The position numbers and the translations under genes are program-made. Below, piece after piece: positions 44,958-52,803 of a stretch of 64,000 nucleotides of DNA (position 1 is its first letter; each line of letters opens with the position of its first letter). This DNA comes from Breoghania sp037026715 (GTDB lineage Bacteria; Pseudomonadota; Alphaproteobacteria; Rhizobiales; Stappiaceae). The DNA lies in NCBI RefSeq assembly GCF_037026715.1, contig NZ_JBANCG010000001.1:620001-684000 (forward strand). The letters run 5' to 3'. The notes beneath the pieces were generated by a model, which saw nothing but the letters and a program-made list of their open reading frames with translations, did no database searches and was not told the DNA's origin.

Positions 44958-45515
44958 GTGTCCATTGGGGTATCCAAATTGAAAAAGGTATTTCGAAATT
45001 CTGCCGTCGCCCTGGCGATGGCACTGGCGCTGCCGGTGGCAGTCGCCGCCACCTCGCGCACCCATGCCGACGAGGCCGTGGAGCGGGGTAAATATCTCGT
45101 CGGCCTCATGGGCTGCAACGACTGCCATACGCCCGGCCATTTCTTCGGCAAGCCGGACATGAGCCGCATGCTCTCCGGTTCGGAGGTGGCGTTTGAGGTG
45201 CCCGGCCTCGGGGCCTTCGTCGGCCCCAACCTGACGCCCGACGAGAAGACCGGACTCGGCGCCTGGTCGGAGGAGGAAATCGTCACCGCCCTTCAGACCG
45301 GCATCCGGCCGGACGGGCGCGAACTCGCGCCTGCCATGCCGTGGCGTGCGTTTGCCTCGATGACCAGGGCGGATGCGACGGCGATCGCGCGTTATCTCAA
45401 ATCGTTGCCGGCGGTCGACAACCAGGTTCCGGGGCCCTTCGCACCGGGCGAGACGGCGACGAGCTTCGTCTTTCGCGTCCTGCCGCCGGGCGAAGCGGTG
45501 GCGAACCTGCACTGA
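44958..45515 (+). CDS. Periplasmic class I-like c-type cytochrome
   Basis: A 185-residue exported protein with a signal peptide (about 1-38) and one heme-attachment site CNDCH in LVGLMGCNDCHTPGH. The probable axial Met is in ELAPAMPWRAFASMT. It resembles the monoheme subunit of alcohol/aldehyde dehydrogenase-type complexes or diheme cytochrome fragments, but no dehydrogenase gene is adjacent. Start is GTG at 44958. The partner enzyme is unknown; the PQQ dehydrogenase at the left end does not need it. Confidence 0.88.
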   Translation: MSIGVSKLKKVFRNSAVALAMALALPVAVAATSRTHADEAVERGKYLVGLMGCNDCHTPGHFFGKPDMSRMLSGSEVAFEVPGLGAFVGPNLTPDEKTGLGAWSEEEIVTALQTGIRPDGRELAPAMPWRAFASMTRADATAIARYLKSLPAVDNQVPGPFAPGETATSFVFRVLPPGEAVANLH

Positions 45516-45543
45516 GCTTCGCTGATCCGCGCCGACTCGGCGA

Positions 45544-45572
45544 GGGGCCCGCTCATGGCGGGCCCCATTTGC
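45544..45572 (+). terminator. Probable terminator after the cytochrome gene
   Basis: GGGGCCCGC pairs with GCGGGCCCC around TCATG, followed by ATTTG. The stem is strong but the T tract is short. Confidence 0.6.
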
Positions 45573-45679
45573 GCCTCCTTGCCAAGGGGCCGTTGCTTAC
45601 GGGGCCTTTGCTCAGGGAGCCCTGTGCAAAAGCGCAAGCCGACTTTGCCTCACAGGCCGCGCCTGCTAAATCTCAGGCC

Positions 45680-46114
45680 ATGACCCTCCATCTCGTCAAA
45701 CTCTGTGTCGGCGTCGAGTCCGTCGAGGACCTTCAGGCCTGGATCGATTTCTCGCGTGAGGAGGCGCGCGCCGCCGGCCGCGAATGGGAGCGCTCCCACG
45801 TCACCCGCATGGTGCCCTCGCGCCGCGACGAGATTCTCGATGGCGGGTCGCTCTACTGGGTGATCAAGGGCATGATCCAGGTGCGCTCGCCGCTCGTGGA
45901 CATCCGCCCCTTCACCGATGCCGCCGGCATCAAGCGCTGCGAGCTGGTGATGGAGCCGCTCTTGGTGCGCACCGAGACCCAGCCGCGCCGCCCGTTCCAG
46001 GGCTGGCGCTACCTCAAGCCCGAGGACGCCCCGCGCGACGCGCACACGGTCGCCGCCGCTCCCGACATGCCGGAAGATATGCGCCGGGAACTGGCGGAGC
46101 TGGGGCTGCTGTAG
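45680..46114 (+). CDS. DUF1489 family protein
   Basis: A 144-residue cytoplasmic protein of the alphaproteobacterial DUF1489 family. It starts MTLHLVKLCVGVESVEDLQAWI, the family signature, and continues HVTRMVPSRRDEILDGGSLYWVIKG and RPFQGWRYLKPEDAP. I chose the ATG at 45680 because the open frame further upstream lies in the preceding repeat and cytochrome region. Function unknown. Confidence 0.9.
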   Translation: MTLHLVKLCVGVESVEDLQAWIDFSREEARAAGREWERSHVTRMVPSRRDEILDGGSLYWVIKGMIQVRSPLVDIRPFTDAAGIKRCELVMEPLLVRTETQPRRPFQGWRYLKPEDAPRDAHTVAAAPDMPEDMRRELAELGLL

Positions 46115-46162
46115 GGGCGCGGGATTTCGCGCGCGGGGCCGGTGGGCGTGTTCGAGGGCGTG

Positions 46163-46560
46163 GCCCATCCTTCGAGACGGCCCTTCGGGCCTCCTCAGGA
46201 TGACGTTATCGGGTGGTTGGCTTCTTCAAATTCATCAACACACACGCGTCATCCTGAGAGCTTGGTCCGGAAATGGTAACCGGCTCTTCGCGTCGAATTC
46301 TCCGCGCCTTCATACCCCTCCATCGTCATCACCCGGCACCCGCTTTCGCGGGCACAGGCTCCGTCCGGGTGATCCAGCGCGCGCACCGAATGCTGCGGCT
46401 GGCGATGGATTGCCCGGACGGAGCCTGTGCCCGCGAAAGCGGGTGCCGGGCAATGACGATGGAGGGGCCATGAGGGGGAATAACCGAAAGCGCATAGCCC
46501 GATACCAATTCCGGGCCGGGCTCTCAGGAGGCGGCGCAGACGCCGTCTCGGAGGATGGGC
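46163..46560. repeat. Family C element interrupted by family B
   Basis: Left C arm 46163-46206, then CGTCATCCTGAG at 46247-46258, then a family B element 46259 to about 46522 bounded by GTCCGGAAATGGTAACCGG and the imperfect inverse CCGATACCAATTCCGGGCC, and then the rest of C, CAGGAGGCGGCGCAGACGCC and GTCTCGGAGGATGGGC. No gene lies in 46115-46597. Confidence 0.88.
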
Positions 46561-46597
46561 CGCAAGGTCCACATCGGCCATACGCGCAATCTACCCG

Positions 46598-47467
46598 TTA
46601 CGCGGCAGCAACGCCCATGTTGTCGATCAGTCGCGTCGTGCCGATGCGGGCGGCGACGAGCAGGCGGCGGGGGGCGTTGGGACGGGGCGCGGAAAGCGTT
46701 TCCGCGTCGCACAGCGACAGGTAATCGACCGCAAAGCCCTCGCGCTCCAGCGCGGCGCGGCCGTCGGCAAGCGCGGCTTCGACAGGCGCGCCGGCCTCAA
46801 GCGCGATCACCACATGCCTCAGCACCGCCGGTAGGCGGCTGGCGGCGCGTCGGGCGGCGGCATCCAGATAGGCGTTGCGCGAGGAAAGCGCCAGATCGTC
46901 GGCCTCGCGCACCGTCGGCCGGCCGACGATCTCGGTGCCGATATTGAGATCGCGGGCGAGCCGCTTCACCACCAGAAGCTGCTGGTAGTCCTTCTCGCCG
47001 AAGACCGCGTAATGCGGGCGGGCGGCGAGCAGCAGCTTCGTGACCACCGTTGCGACGCCTGCGAAGAAATGCGGGCGGAAATCCGTCTCCAGTCCCGCGG
47101 AGGGACCGCCGACGGTGACGGTGGTGGCAAACCCGTCCGGATACATCTCCGCCGCGTTGGGCGCGAAGACCACCTCGACACCGTGCCCGGTCAGCTTTTC
47201 CACGTCCGCCGCCTCGGTGCGCGGGTAGGCGTCGAAATCCTCGCCGGGGCCGAACTGGGTCGGATTGACGAAGATGGAGACGACGACCGCGTCGGCCTTT
47301 TCGGCGGCGGCTTTGACAAGCGACAGGTGGCCGGCGTGCAGCGCACCCATGGTGGGAACCATGGCAATGGTGCGGCCGTCCCTGCGGCAGCCGTCTGACC
47401 AGGCCTGCAGATCCTGGGTGGTGCGAATGAGGCGGGGTGTTGCAGAATGTGTCGCCGGGGCCGTCAC
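46598..47467 (-). CDS. panC: Pantoate--beta-alanine ligase
   Basis: A 289-residue PanC, which joins pantoate and beta-alanine with ATP in pantothenate and CoA synthesis. The HIGH-type motif is VPTMGALHAGHLSLV, then FVNPTQFGPGEDFDAYPRT, VFGEKDYQQLLVVKRLA and the KMSKS-like DDLALSSRNAYL. The start is GTG at 47467. panB is not adjacent within the window, so the pathway is dispersed. Confidence 0.94.
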   Translation of the reverse strand: MTAPATHSATPRLIRTTQDLQAWSDGCRRDGRTIAMVPTMGALHAGHLSLVKAAAEKADAVVVSIFVNPTQFGPGEDFDAYPRTEAADVEKLTGHGVEVVFAPNAAEMYPDGFATTVTVGGPSAGLETDFRPHFFAGVATVVTKLLLAARPHYAVFGEKDYQQLLVVKRLARDLNIGTEIVGRPTVREADDLALSSRNAYLDAAARRAASRLPAVLRHVVIALEAGAPVEAALADGRAALEREGFAVDYLSLCDAETLSAPRPNAPRRLLVAARIGTTRLIDNMGVAAA

Positions 47468-47516
47468 GGGCTCTCTCCGGATTGTTCGTTTGGGGATGCT
47501 CTAAGACGACTAGAAC

Positions 47517-47567
47517 AGAGCAACTCTTCTTTCGTTCAGGTGAGTCCGCCCGAACGCAGGCTGCTCT
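47517..47567. repeat. Diverged E2-like palindrome
   Basis: AGAGCA and TGCTCT arms around TTCGTTCAGGTGAGTCCGCC and CGAACGCAGG. The gap 47468-47714 has no gene. Confidence 0.6.
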
Positions 47568-47714
47568 AGCAGAGCGCGGGCGCGAATGCACCAATCTTGA
47601 GCAATCGCACGCGATTGCGACCGCGCGGCGGTGCAAAACATCCGCCTTTCTTGCGGCGGAGCGGCCGGCACTCCAAATTGGGGGGAACCAGACCGCGTGA
47701 GGAGGACCCCGACC

Positions 47715-48461
47715 ATGGGCGAGGAGAAGACGCCGACACGCCGCGACGCCGCCGCCGCGCCTGAGGTGCGGCAGCGCTCCAGCCGTGGCGAGATCGACGC
47801 CTTTCTGGAAAAGACGCGGGCGCTTGCGGCGGAAAAGCCGGCGGGTGCGTCTGGACGCGGGCGGCTGATCTTCGCGCTCGATGCCACCATGAGCCGCCAG
47901 CCGACCTGGGACCGGGCCTGCGCCATTCAGGGCGACATGTTCTCCGTCACCGCCGCGATCGGCGGGCTCGATGTGCAGCTCGTCTATTTCCGGGGCCTTG
48001 GCGAATGCCGGGCGAGCAAATGGGTGAGCGACGGCAAGAGGCTTGGCAACCTGATGAGCCGCATCACCTGCCGGGGCGGGCATACCCAGATCCGCAAGGT
48101 GCTGCGCCACGCCATCAACGAGACGCGCACGCGCAAGGTTCAGGCGCTCGTCTATGTCGGCGACTGCATGGAGGAGAGCGCCGACGATCTCTGTGCGCTC
48201 GCAGGCGAACTGGGCTTGCTGGGCGTGCCGGCCTTCGTTTTTCAGGAGGGGACGGACCCGGGCGCGGAGCCGACGTTTCGCGAGATCGCGCGGCTGACGG
48301 GCGGGGCGTTCTGCCGGTTTTCCTCAGCCTCGGCGAAGGAACTGCGCGATCTGCTGGGCGCGGTCGCGACCTATGCGGCGGGCGGGCGGGCCGCGCTTGA
48401 GGATCTCAATGCGCGCGGCGATGCCGGTGCGCGGCTTCTCATCGGCCAGATGCGGAGTTAG
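47715..48461 (+). CDS. VWA-like (MIDAS) domain protein
   Basis: A 248-residue soluble protein with a von Willebrand factor A-like fold. The metal site DxTxS is seen as LIFALDATMSRQPTWD (Asp56, Thr58, Ser60). Later VYVGDCMEESADDLCALA and VPAFVFQEG fit the remaining strands. A basic 50-residue N-terminus precedes it. It ends 6 bp before the J-domain gene, so the two are an operon. A role in protein assembly or membrane stress is possible but not shown. Confidence 0.8.
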   Translation: MGEEKTPTRRDAAAAPEVRQRSSRGEIDAFLEKTRALAAEKPAGASGRGRLIFALDATMSRQPTWDRACAIQGDMFSVTAAIGGLDVQLVYFRGLGECRASKWVSDGKRLGNLMSRITCRGGHTQIRKVLRHAINETRTRKVQALVYVGDCMEESADDLCALAGELGLLGVPAFVFQEGTDPGAEPTFREIARLTGGAFCRFSSASAKELRDLLGAVATYAAGGRAALEDLNARGDAGARLLIGQMRS

Positions 48462-48467
48462 GGCGCG

Positions 48468-49193
48468 ATGGCATTCTTCATCATAGGCGCGGTGCTGCTG
48501 CTGCTCGTGCTTCTCTTCGCCAATTCGTTCGTGTCCGCCGACCCCGCGCGGCTCGCCTTCTGGGTGAAGATGACGAGCGGGGTGTTGCTGCTGGCGGTGG
48601 CTGCGATCTTTCTCGTCTTCGGCCGGTTGGCGTTCGCGCTGCCGATCGGCGCGCTGGGGCTCTCCGTGCTCGGCTGGGGTGGAGTGCCGGGGTTTTCGTC
48701 GACCCGGTCGCGGCCCTCACCGGGCAAGCGCTCCACGGTGCGTTCGGCCATGCTGGAAATGGAACTCGATCACGATACCGGCGATCTCGCCGGCGGGGTA
48801 ATCGCGGGGGCCTTCGAGGGCCGCAGTCTCGACGCGCTGTCGCGCGAGGAGATGCTGGCCCTGTGGCAGGAAACGGCGGGCGACGGGGAGAGCCGCGCCC
48901 TACTCGAAGCTTATCTCGACCGCCGGCATCCCGGATGGCGTGTAGACTTCGAGGCGGATGGCGCAGCGCGGCAGGACGGAACGCCTGGCGCGGGCCCCAT
49001 GAGCGAGGAGGAGGCCTATCAGGTGCTTGGGCTTGCGCCCGGCGCCGGGGAGACGGAAATCCGAGCGGCCCACCGGCGGCTCATGCTTCGGATGCACCCC
49101 GACCAGGGGGGCTCGACGTTCCTTGCGGCCAAAATCAACGAGGCCAAGGACAGGCTTCTCAGAAATCATGGATCCTCCCGTACGCGAAACTAG
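48468..49193 (+). CDS. Membrane-anchored J-domain protein
   Basis: A 241-residue protein with two N-terminal transmembrane helices (about 2-22 and 32-54, then a short third hydrophobic stretch to 72), a central acidic TerB-like helical part (AMLEMELDHDTGDLAGGVIAGAFEGRSLDALSREEMLAL), and a C-terminal J domain of the Tim14/DjlA-like kind with the essential HPD in RLMLRMHPDQGGSTFLAAKINEAKDRL. It should recruit DnaK to the membrane. It is coupled to the VWA gene. Confidence 0.88.
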   Translation: MAFFIIGAVLLLLVLLFANSFVSADPARLAFWVKMTSGVLLLAVAAIFLVFGRLAFALPIGALGLSVLGWGGVPGFSSTRSRPSPGKRSTVRSAMLEMELDHDTGDLAGGVIAGAFEGRSLDALSREEMLALWQETAGDGESRALLEAYLDRRHPGWRVDFEADGAARQDGTPGAGPMSEEEAYQVLGLAPGAGETEIRAAHRRLMLRMHPDQGGSTFLAAKINEAKDRLLRNHGSSRTRN

Positions 49194-49274
49194 CTGGAGG
49201 CGGGAAGGCGACAGCCTTCCAAGAAACGGCCGGAGGACGAAACGCTCCGCCGGCCGCAGGCGACACTTCGGACT

Positions 49275-50753
49275 TCACTGGGTGGCGTAGCAGCCGATCT
49301 TCATCCTCTTCAGCGACTTGCAGGTCGCGATTGCGGCGTCCTGGTTGGCGAAACCGGCAAAGCGGGCGCGGTACAGCGTCTGTCCGCCGCTCTGGATGGC
49401 CTCGGTGAAGGGCTTGCGGCCCTTGAGGGTCTTGCCGGCCTTGTCGCGGGCCTTTTTCAGCATTTCCAGCGCGCCGGCCTCGGTGGGAGCGGCGGCGATC
49501 TGGACGTGCCAGCCGGCCGGGCGCTCGGGAACGGCGGCGGGGGCGGGATCGGCGCTGGCGACGGTGAGCGTGGTCGCCTTCGGGCTCTTCGGCTCGGCCG
49601 CGGGCATGCCGGTGATCTCGGCCTTGCGGGCGATGTCGTGGGCGCGCGCGATGGCGGCGCTGATGGCCTTGGGCGCCGGGACGACACTGGCCGTCTCGAT
49701 GGTTGATTCGGGATCCGTATCGCCTTCGGCAAGTGCGGGCGGCACCAGATCCTCGGTGGTATCCGTGGTCTCGGCGTCGTCAACGACCTCCTGAACCGGC
49801 GGCAGCGGCACGTCGGCCACGACAATGGGGGCGACGGGGGTCGTCTCGCCGGGCTTGGCGGAGGGCAGAGGCGCACGCCGCGCGATGATGATGGAATCGC
49901 GCTTGCTGCCGCGGCTCGCCTTGGGCAGGTATTCGGCGATCAGCTCGCGCATCTGCGCGTCGCGCGAGCGGCCGGTGCGTCCGCCGAAGACGACGGCGAC
50001 GATGTGACGGCCGTTCTTGCGCACAGAGGTGACGAGGTTGAACCCGGAGGCGCGGATATAGCCGGTCTTGATGCCGTCCACGCCCTCCACCCGGCCGAGC
50101 AACTTGTTGTGGTTGCCATAACGGCGACCCTTGTAGGTGAAGACGCGGGTCGAGAAATACTTGTAGTAGGTGGGGAAGCGCTCCTGGATGGCGCGCCCCA
50201 GCCGGGCCATGTCGGCGGCGGTGGTGTACTGGTGGCTGTTGGGCAGGCCGGAGGCATTGCGGAACTGGGTGTTGCGCATGCCGAGCTGGTGGGCGGTGCG
50301 CGTCATGCGGCGCGCGAAGGCGGGCTCGGAGCCCTCGATGTTCTCGCCCACGGTGGCCGCTACGTCGTTGGCCGACTTGGTGACCAGCGCCAGGATGGCG
50401 TCGCGCACCTTGATCGTGTCGCCGGGGCGCAGCCCGACCTTGGAGGGGGGCATGCCGGAGGAATGGCGCGAGGCCTTGAGCGGCGTGTCGAGCGACATGC
50501 GGCCCGCTTCCAGTTCCTCAAACAGGATGTAGAGCGTCATGATCTTGGTGAGCGAGGCGGGGTAGCGACGGGAATTGGCGCTGTTTGAATAGAGCACCTT
50601 GCCCGTCTTGGCGTCGACCACGATCCCGGCATATTTGCTGTTGGCCGAAGCAGGCGGCGCCGCGACGAGCGTGGCGGCAACGGCGATACAAACGATCGCC
50701 CATGCCCTGATCAGCGTCGACAGCGTAGCGGACCGACGGTTACGCGAATGCAT
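49275..50753 (-). CDS. D-alanyl-D-alanine carboxypeptidase with SPOR domain
   Basis: A 492-residue low-molecular-weight PBP of the DacA/DacF type that trims peptidoglycan stem peptides. The signal peptide is about 1-36. The catalytic triad motifs are SLTK (Ser67, Lys70), SAN (127-129) and KTG (229-231). A proline-rich linker of about 150 residues leads to a C-terminal SPOR domain (about 410-492) that binds denuded glycan at division sites. I start at MHSRNRR (50753), which directly precedes the signal helix; the frame is open further up. Confidence 0.93.
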   Translation of the reverse strand: MHSRNRRSATLSTLIRAWAIVCIAVAATLVAAPPASANSKYAGIVVDAKTGKVLYSNSANSRRYPASLTKIMTLYILFEELEAGRMSLDTPLKASRHSSGMPPSKVGLRPGDTIKVRDAILALVTKSANDVAATVGENIEGSEPAFARRMTRTAHQLGMRNTQFRNASGLPNSHQYTTAADMARLGRAIQERFPTYYKYFSTRVFTYKGRRYGNHNKLLGRVEGVDGIKTGYIRASGFNLVTSVRKNGRHIVAVVFGGRTGRSRDAQMRELIAEYLPKASRGSKRDSIIIARRAPLPSAKPGETTPVAPIVVADVPLPPVQEVVDDAETTDTTEDLVPPALAEGDTDPESTIETASVVPAPKAISAAIARAHDIARKAEITGMPAAEPKSPKATTLTVASADPAPAAVPERPAGWHVQIAAAPTEAGALEMLKKARDKAGKTLKGRKPFTEAIQSGGQTLYRARFAGFANQDAAIATCKSLKRMKIGCYATQ

Positions 50754-51087
50754 GATGGAGACAAACTCATTACCGGCCGGGTTTGCTGCGCTCCCGGCCT
50801 GAACACATTGACGCTTTCGGACGCGCGTGGCCACGGATCCTGTCCGCCCGCGTTGGGCCTGATCGCCCGCGCGCCTTCGGTTTCGACGCCTGCCACCCCG
50901 GGGTTCGACGTCTCCTCGTCCGGCTCGCCCCGCCTTGTGCGGTAGCCGGATCCGACGGCCGGATATCAATGCCCGGGCCGTTCGGAAGATGTGTCTGCAG
51001 GATGAAGAAACGCGGTTACGAATCGGTAAAGCCCGCGGGACAAATTGTGCGAATGCGTCTCACTCCGGGACGCGGGCTTAAAATATC
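50754..51087. other. Non-coding region between the carboxypeptidase and the phasin
   Basis: No supported gene or repeat. It should contain the promoter of the leftward carboxypeptidase gene. Open frames across it are not like any protein I recognise. Confidence 0.5.
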
Positions 51088-51134
51088 GCAGTGCAATATT
51101 CAGAGCTTGACATATTTTGTGCAGTGCATATAAA
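51088..51134 (+). promoter_or_regulatory. Phasin promoter with paired GCAGTGCA sites
   Basis: TTGACA (51107-51112) and TATAAA (51129-51134) with a 16-bp spacer make a near-ideal sigma-70 promoter 90 bp before the phasin. The octamer GCAGTGCA occurs at 51088-51095 and 51121-51128, one upstream of the -35 and one touching the -10. TGC-rich sites near phasin genes are bound by PhaR, so this may be a PhaR operator. Confidence 0.7.
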
Positions 51135-51223
51135 GGAAGATATTGTCGTGGGTGCCGGGAGCTCCACGGGGGCTTCGTCGCGTGTGCGGATCCGGGTGCA
51201 AAGCGAAGATGGAGTTTCGTAAG

Positions 51224-51559
51224 ATGATTAACGGAATGGATGAATTTCAGAAGGCCTCGAAAGAAGGCATGGACGTTGCCACCAAGAGCTTTGGCGCCGT
51301 CTCCAAGGGGCTGCAGGCGATCGCGTCCGAGTATGCCGATTTCTCCAAGAAGTCCGTCGAGGAGTCGACCGCCGCGTTTGAGAAGATGATCGCCGCCAAG
51401 TCGCCGGACAAGGCCTTCGAGGTCCAGTCGGACTATATGAAGAGCGCCTACGAGAGCATGATCAGCGAGTTCAACAAGCTGTCGGAGATGTATCTCGATC
51501 TCGGCAAGGAAGCCTACAAGCCGTACGAAGGCTTCGCCGGCAAGGTCGCCTCGAAGTAG
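51224..51559 (+). CDS. Phasin family protein
   Basis: An about 111-residue helical phasin that coats polyhydroxyalkanoate granules. It is a continuous amphipathic helix: MDEFQKASKEGMDVATKSFGAVSKGLQAIASEY, then DYMKSAYESMISEFNKLSEMYLDLGKEAYKPYEGF, the last stretch being typical of the family. ATG at 51224 has GGAG nine bases upstream; ATG at 51209 is an alternative. A strong promoter with possible PhaR sites precedes it and a terminator follows. Confidence 0.86.
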   Translation: MINGMDEFQKASKEGMDVATKSFGAVSKGLQAIASEYADFSKKSVEESTAAFEKMIAAKSPDKAFEVQSDYMKSAYESMISEFNKLSEMYLDLGKEAYKPYEGFAGKVASK

Positions 51560-51623
51560 CGCGAGCGGGGCACTCGCCCGGCTCGAAACGGTTTCCCGTG
51601 ATGGGGCGGTGATGGGGGAAGCG

Positions 51624-51656
51624 GAGGTCCGGCACGCCGGGCCTCTTTCTGTTTCT
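51624..51656 (+). terminator. Probable terminator after the phasin
   Basis: GAGGTCCGGC pairs imperfectly with GCCGGGCCTC around AC, followed by TTTCTGTTTCT. Confidence 0.7.
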
Positions 51657-51677
51657 GCCGCTTGTTTCCGGAAAAAG

Positions 51678-51905
51678 GCTGGTCAGAAAATGGTCGTTGG
51701 TTCTTTGCCCCGAGTTCCACGCGTCTTCATACTCCTCCCCATCATGTCCCACCGTCGTCATCACCCGGGGAAGTCCGGGTGATCCGGTGCGTGCCCGGAA
51801 TGCTGCTTGTGGCGGTGGATCGTCCGGACTTCGCCGGGCAATGACGGCGGGGGGCATGAGGGGGAGGGCGCGAAAGCGCACAGCCCGATGCCATTCGGAC
51901 CTGCC
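51678..51905. repeat. Family B element
   Basis: GGTCAGAAAATGGTCGTTGG at the left, a B core with CATCACCCGGGGAAGTCCGG, and CCCGATGCCATTCGGACCTG at the right, the imperfect inverse of the left end. It is not inside a family C copy here. Confidence 0.78.
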
Positions 51906-52463
51906 TCTCCGGACGGTTTCCCCCGCCGGTTTGACGGCATTTCGCGGCGTAACGGCGATCACGGGGTTTTGTTTCCGCTTCGCCAAGGTTGCCGCGTCCT
52001 CCACATGCGCCGTCTCCCCTTGCGATTATTCGCGGTAGCGGGGGACGTTTTCCTTGAGATTTTCATGGATTTGACCGGGCGAATGCGGACAAGCCCCATT
52101 GCGCCGCCCGGCAAGCGGCTTACAATTCCGACAATGTGGCCTACATAATTGGGTGAGCGTGATTTGGCAGGCCGACGTGTCGTCGGCCTTGTCAGGGCGG
52201 ACGCAGCCAGAAGTTGGTTCTGCGGGGCGCCGGTGTCGGCCGGTCGTGCGGGGGCTTGTCGAACGGGACCCGCGAACAACATTCGTGACGAGAGACATGT
52301 CACGAGGGCGCCGGCGTGGACGAGAGAAAATTGGGCGGGCCCGATCCGGGCCGCCTTTGATGAAACGATGGTGCCGGCCGGGGCGTGCGGGTCCAGGGCG
52401 GCCAGGACAAACGGCAGGGCTGGTCGGCCGCGCGGGGTCGGCGGCAAGGCAGGCCGGACGGGG
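51906..52463. other. Non-coding region upstream of clpS
   Basis: About 560 bases with no gene, repeat or RNA that I can support. The clpS promoter must lie here. The frame of clpS stays open upstream but lacks similarity. Confidence 0.5.
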
Positions 52464-52793
52464 ATGAGTAAAGACAATCGTCAGGATAATGACGGTGACA
52501 CGGGCACCGTCGTCGTAACCAAGACACGGCCGAAAACCAAGCGGCCGAACATGTATCGCGTGCTGCTGCTGAACGACGACTACACGCCGATGGAGTTCGT
52601 CGTTCATGTACTGGAGCGGTTCTTTCAGAAGAACCAGGAGGACGCCACCCGCATCATGCTTCACGTTCACCACCACGGTGTCGGGGAGTGCGGGGTGTTC
52701 ACCTACGAGGTCGCCGAGACAAAGGTGACCCAAGTCATGGATTTCGCGCGCAAGCATCAGCATCCGCTGCAATGCGTCATGGAGAAGAAATAA
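52464..52793 (+). CDS. clpS: ATP-dependent Clp protease adaptor ClpS
   Basis: A 109-residue ClpS that delivers N-degron substrates to ClpA. The folded core starts MYRVLLLNDDYTPMEFVVHVLERFF, followed by ATRIMLHVHHHGVGECGVFTYEVAETK; the MLHVHHHG helix lines the N-degron pocket. The N-terminal 30 residues are disordered. ATG at 52464 follows CGGGG. It is followed 10 bp later by clpA, so adaptor and ATPase are co-transcribed. Confidence 0.96.
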   Translation: MSKDNRQDNDGDTGTVVVTKTRPKTKRPNMYRVLLLNDDYTPMEFVVHVLERFFQKNQEDATRIMLHVHHHGVGECGVFTYEVAETKVTQVMDFARKHQHPLQCVMEKK

Positions 52794-52803
52794 GGGGACC
52801 CAC

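Noticed and set aside
44958..45515. Cytochrome as third subunit of the PQQ dehydrogenase
   Set aside because: It is 42 kb away, and membrane-anchored glucose-type enzymes pass electrons to quinone directly.
52099..52467. Upstream arginine-rich open frame before clpS
   Set aside because: No ribosome binding site, composition typical of non-coding GC-rich DNA, and overlap with the clpS upstream region.
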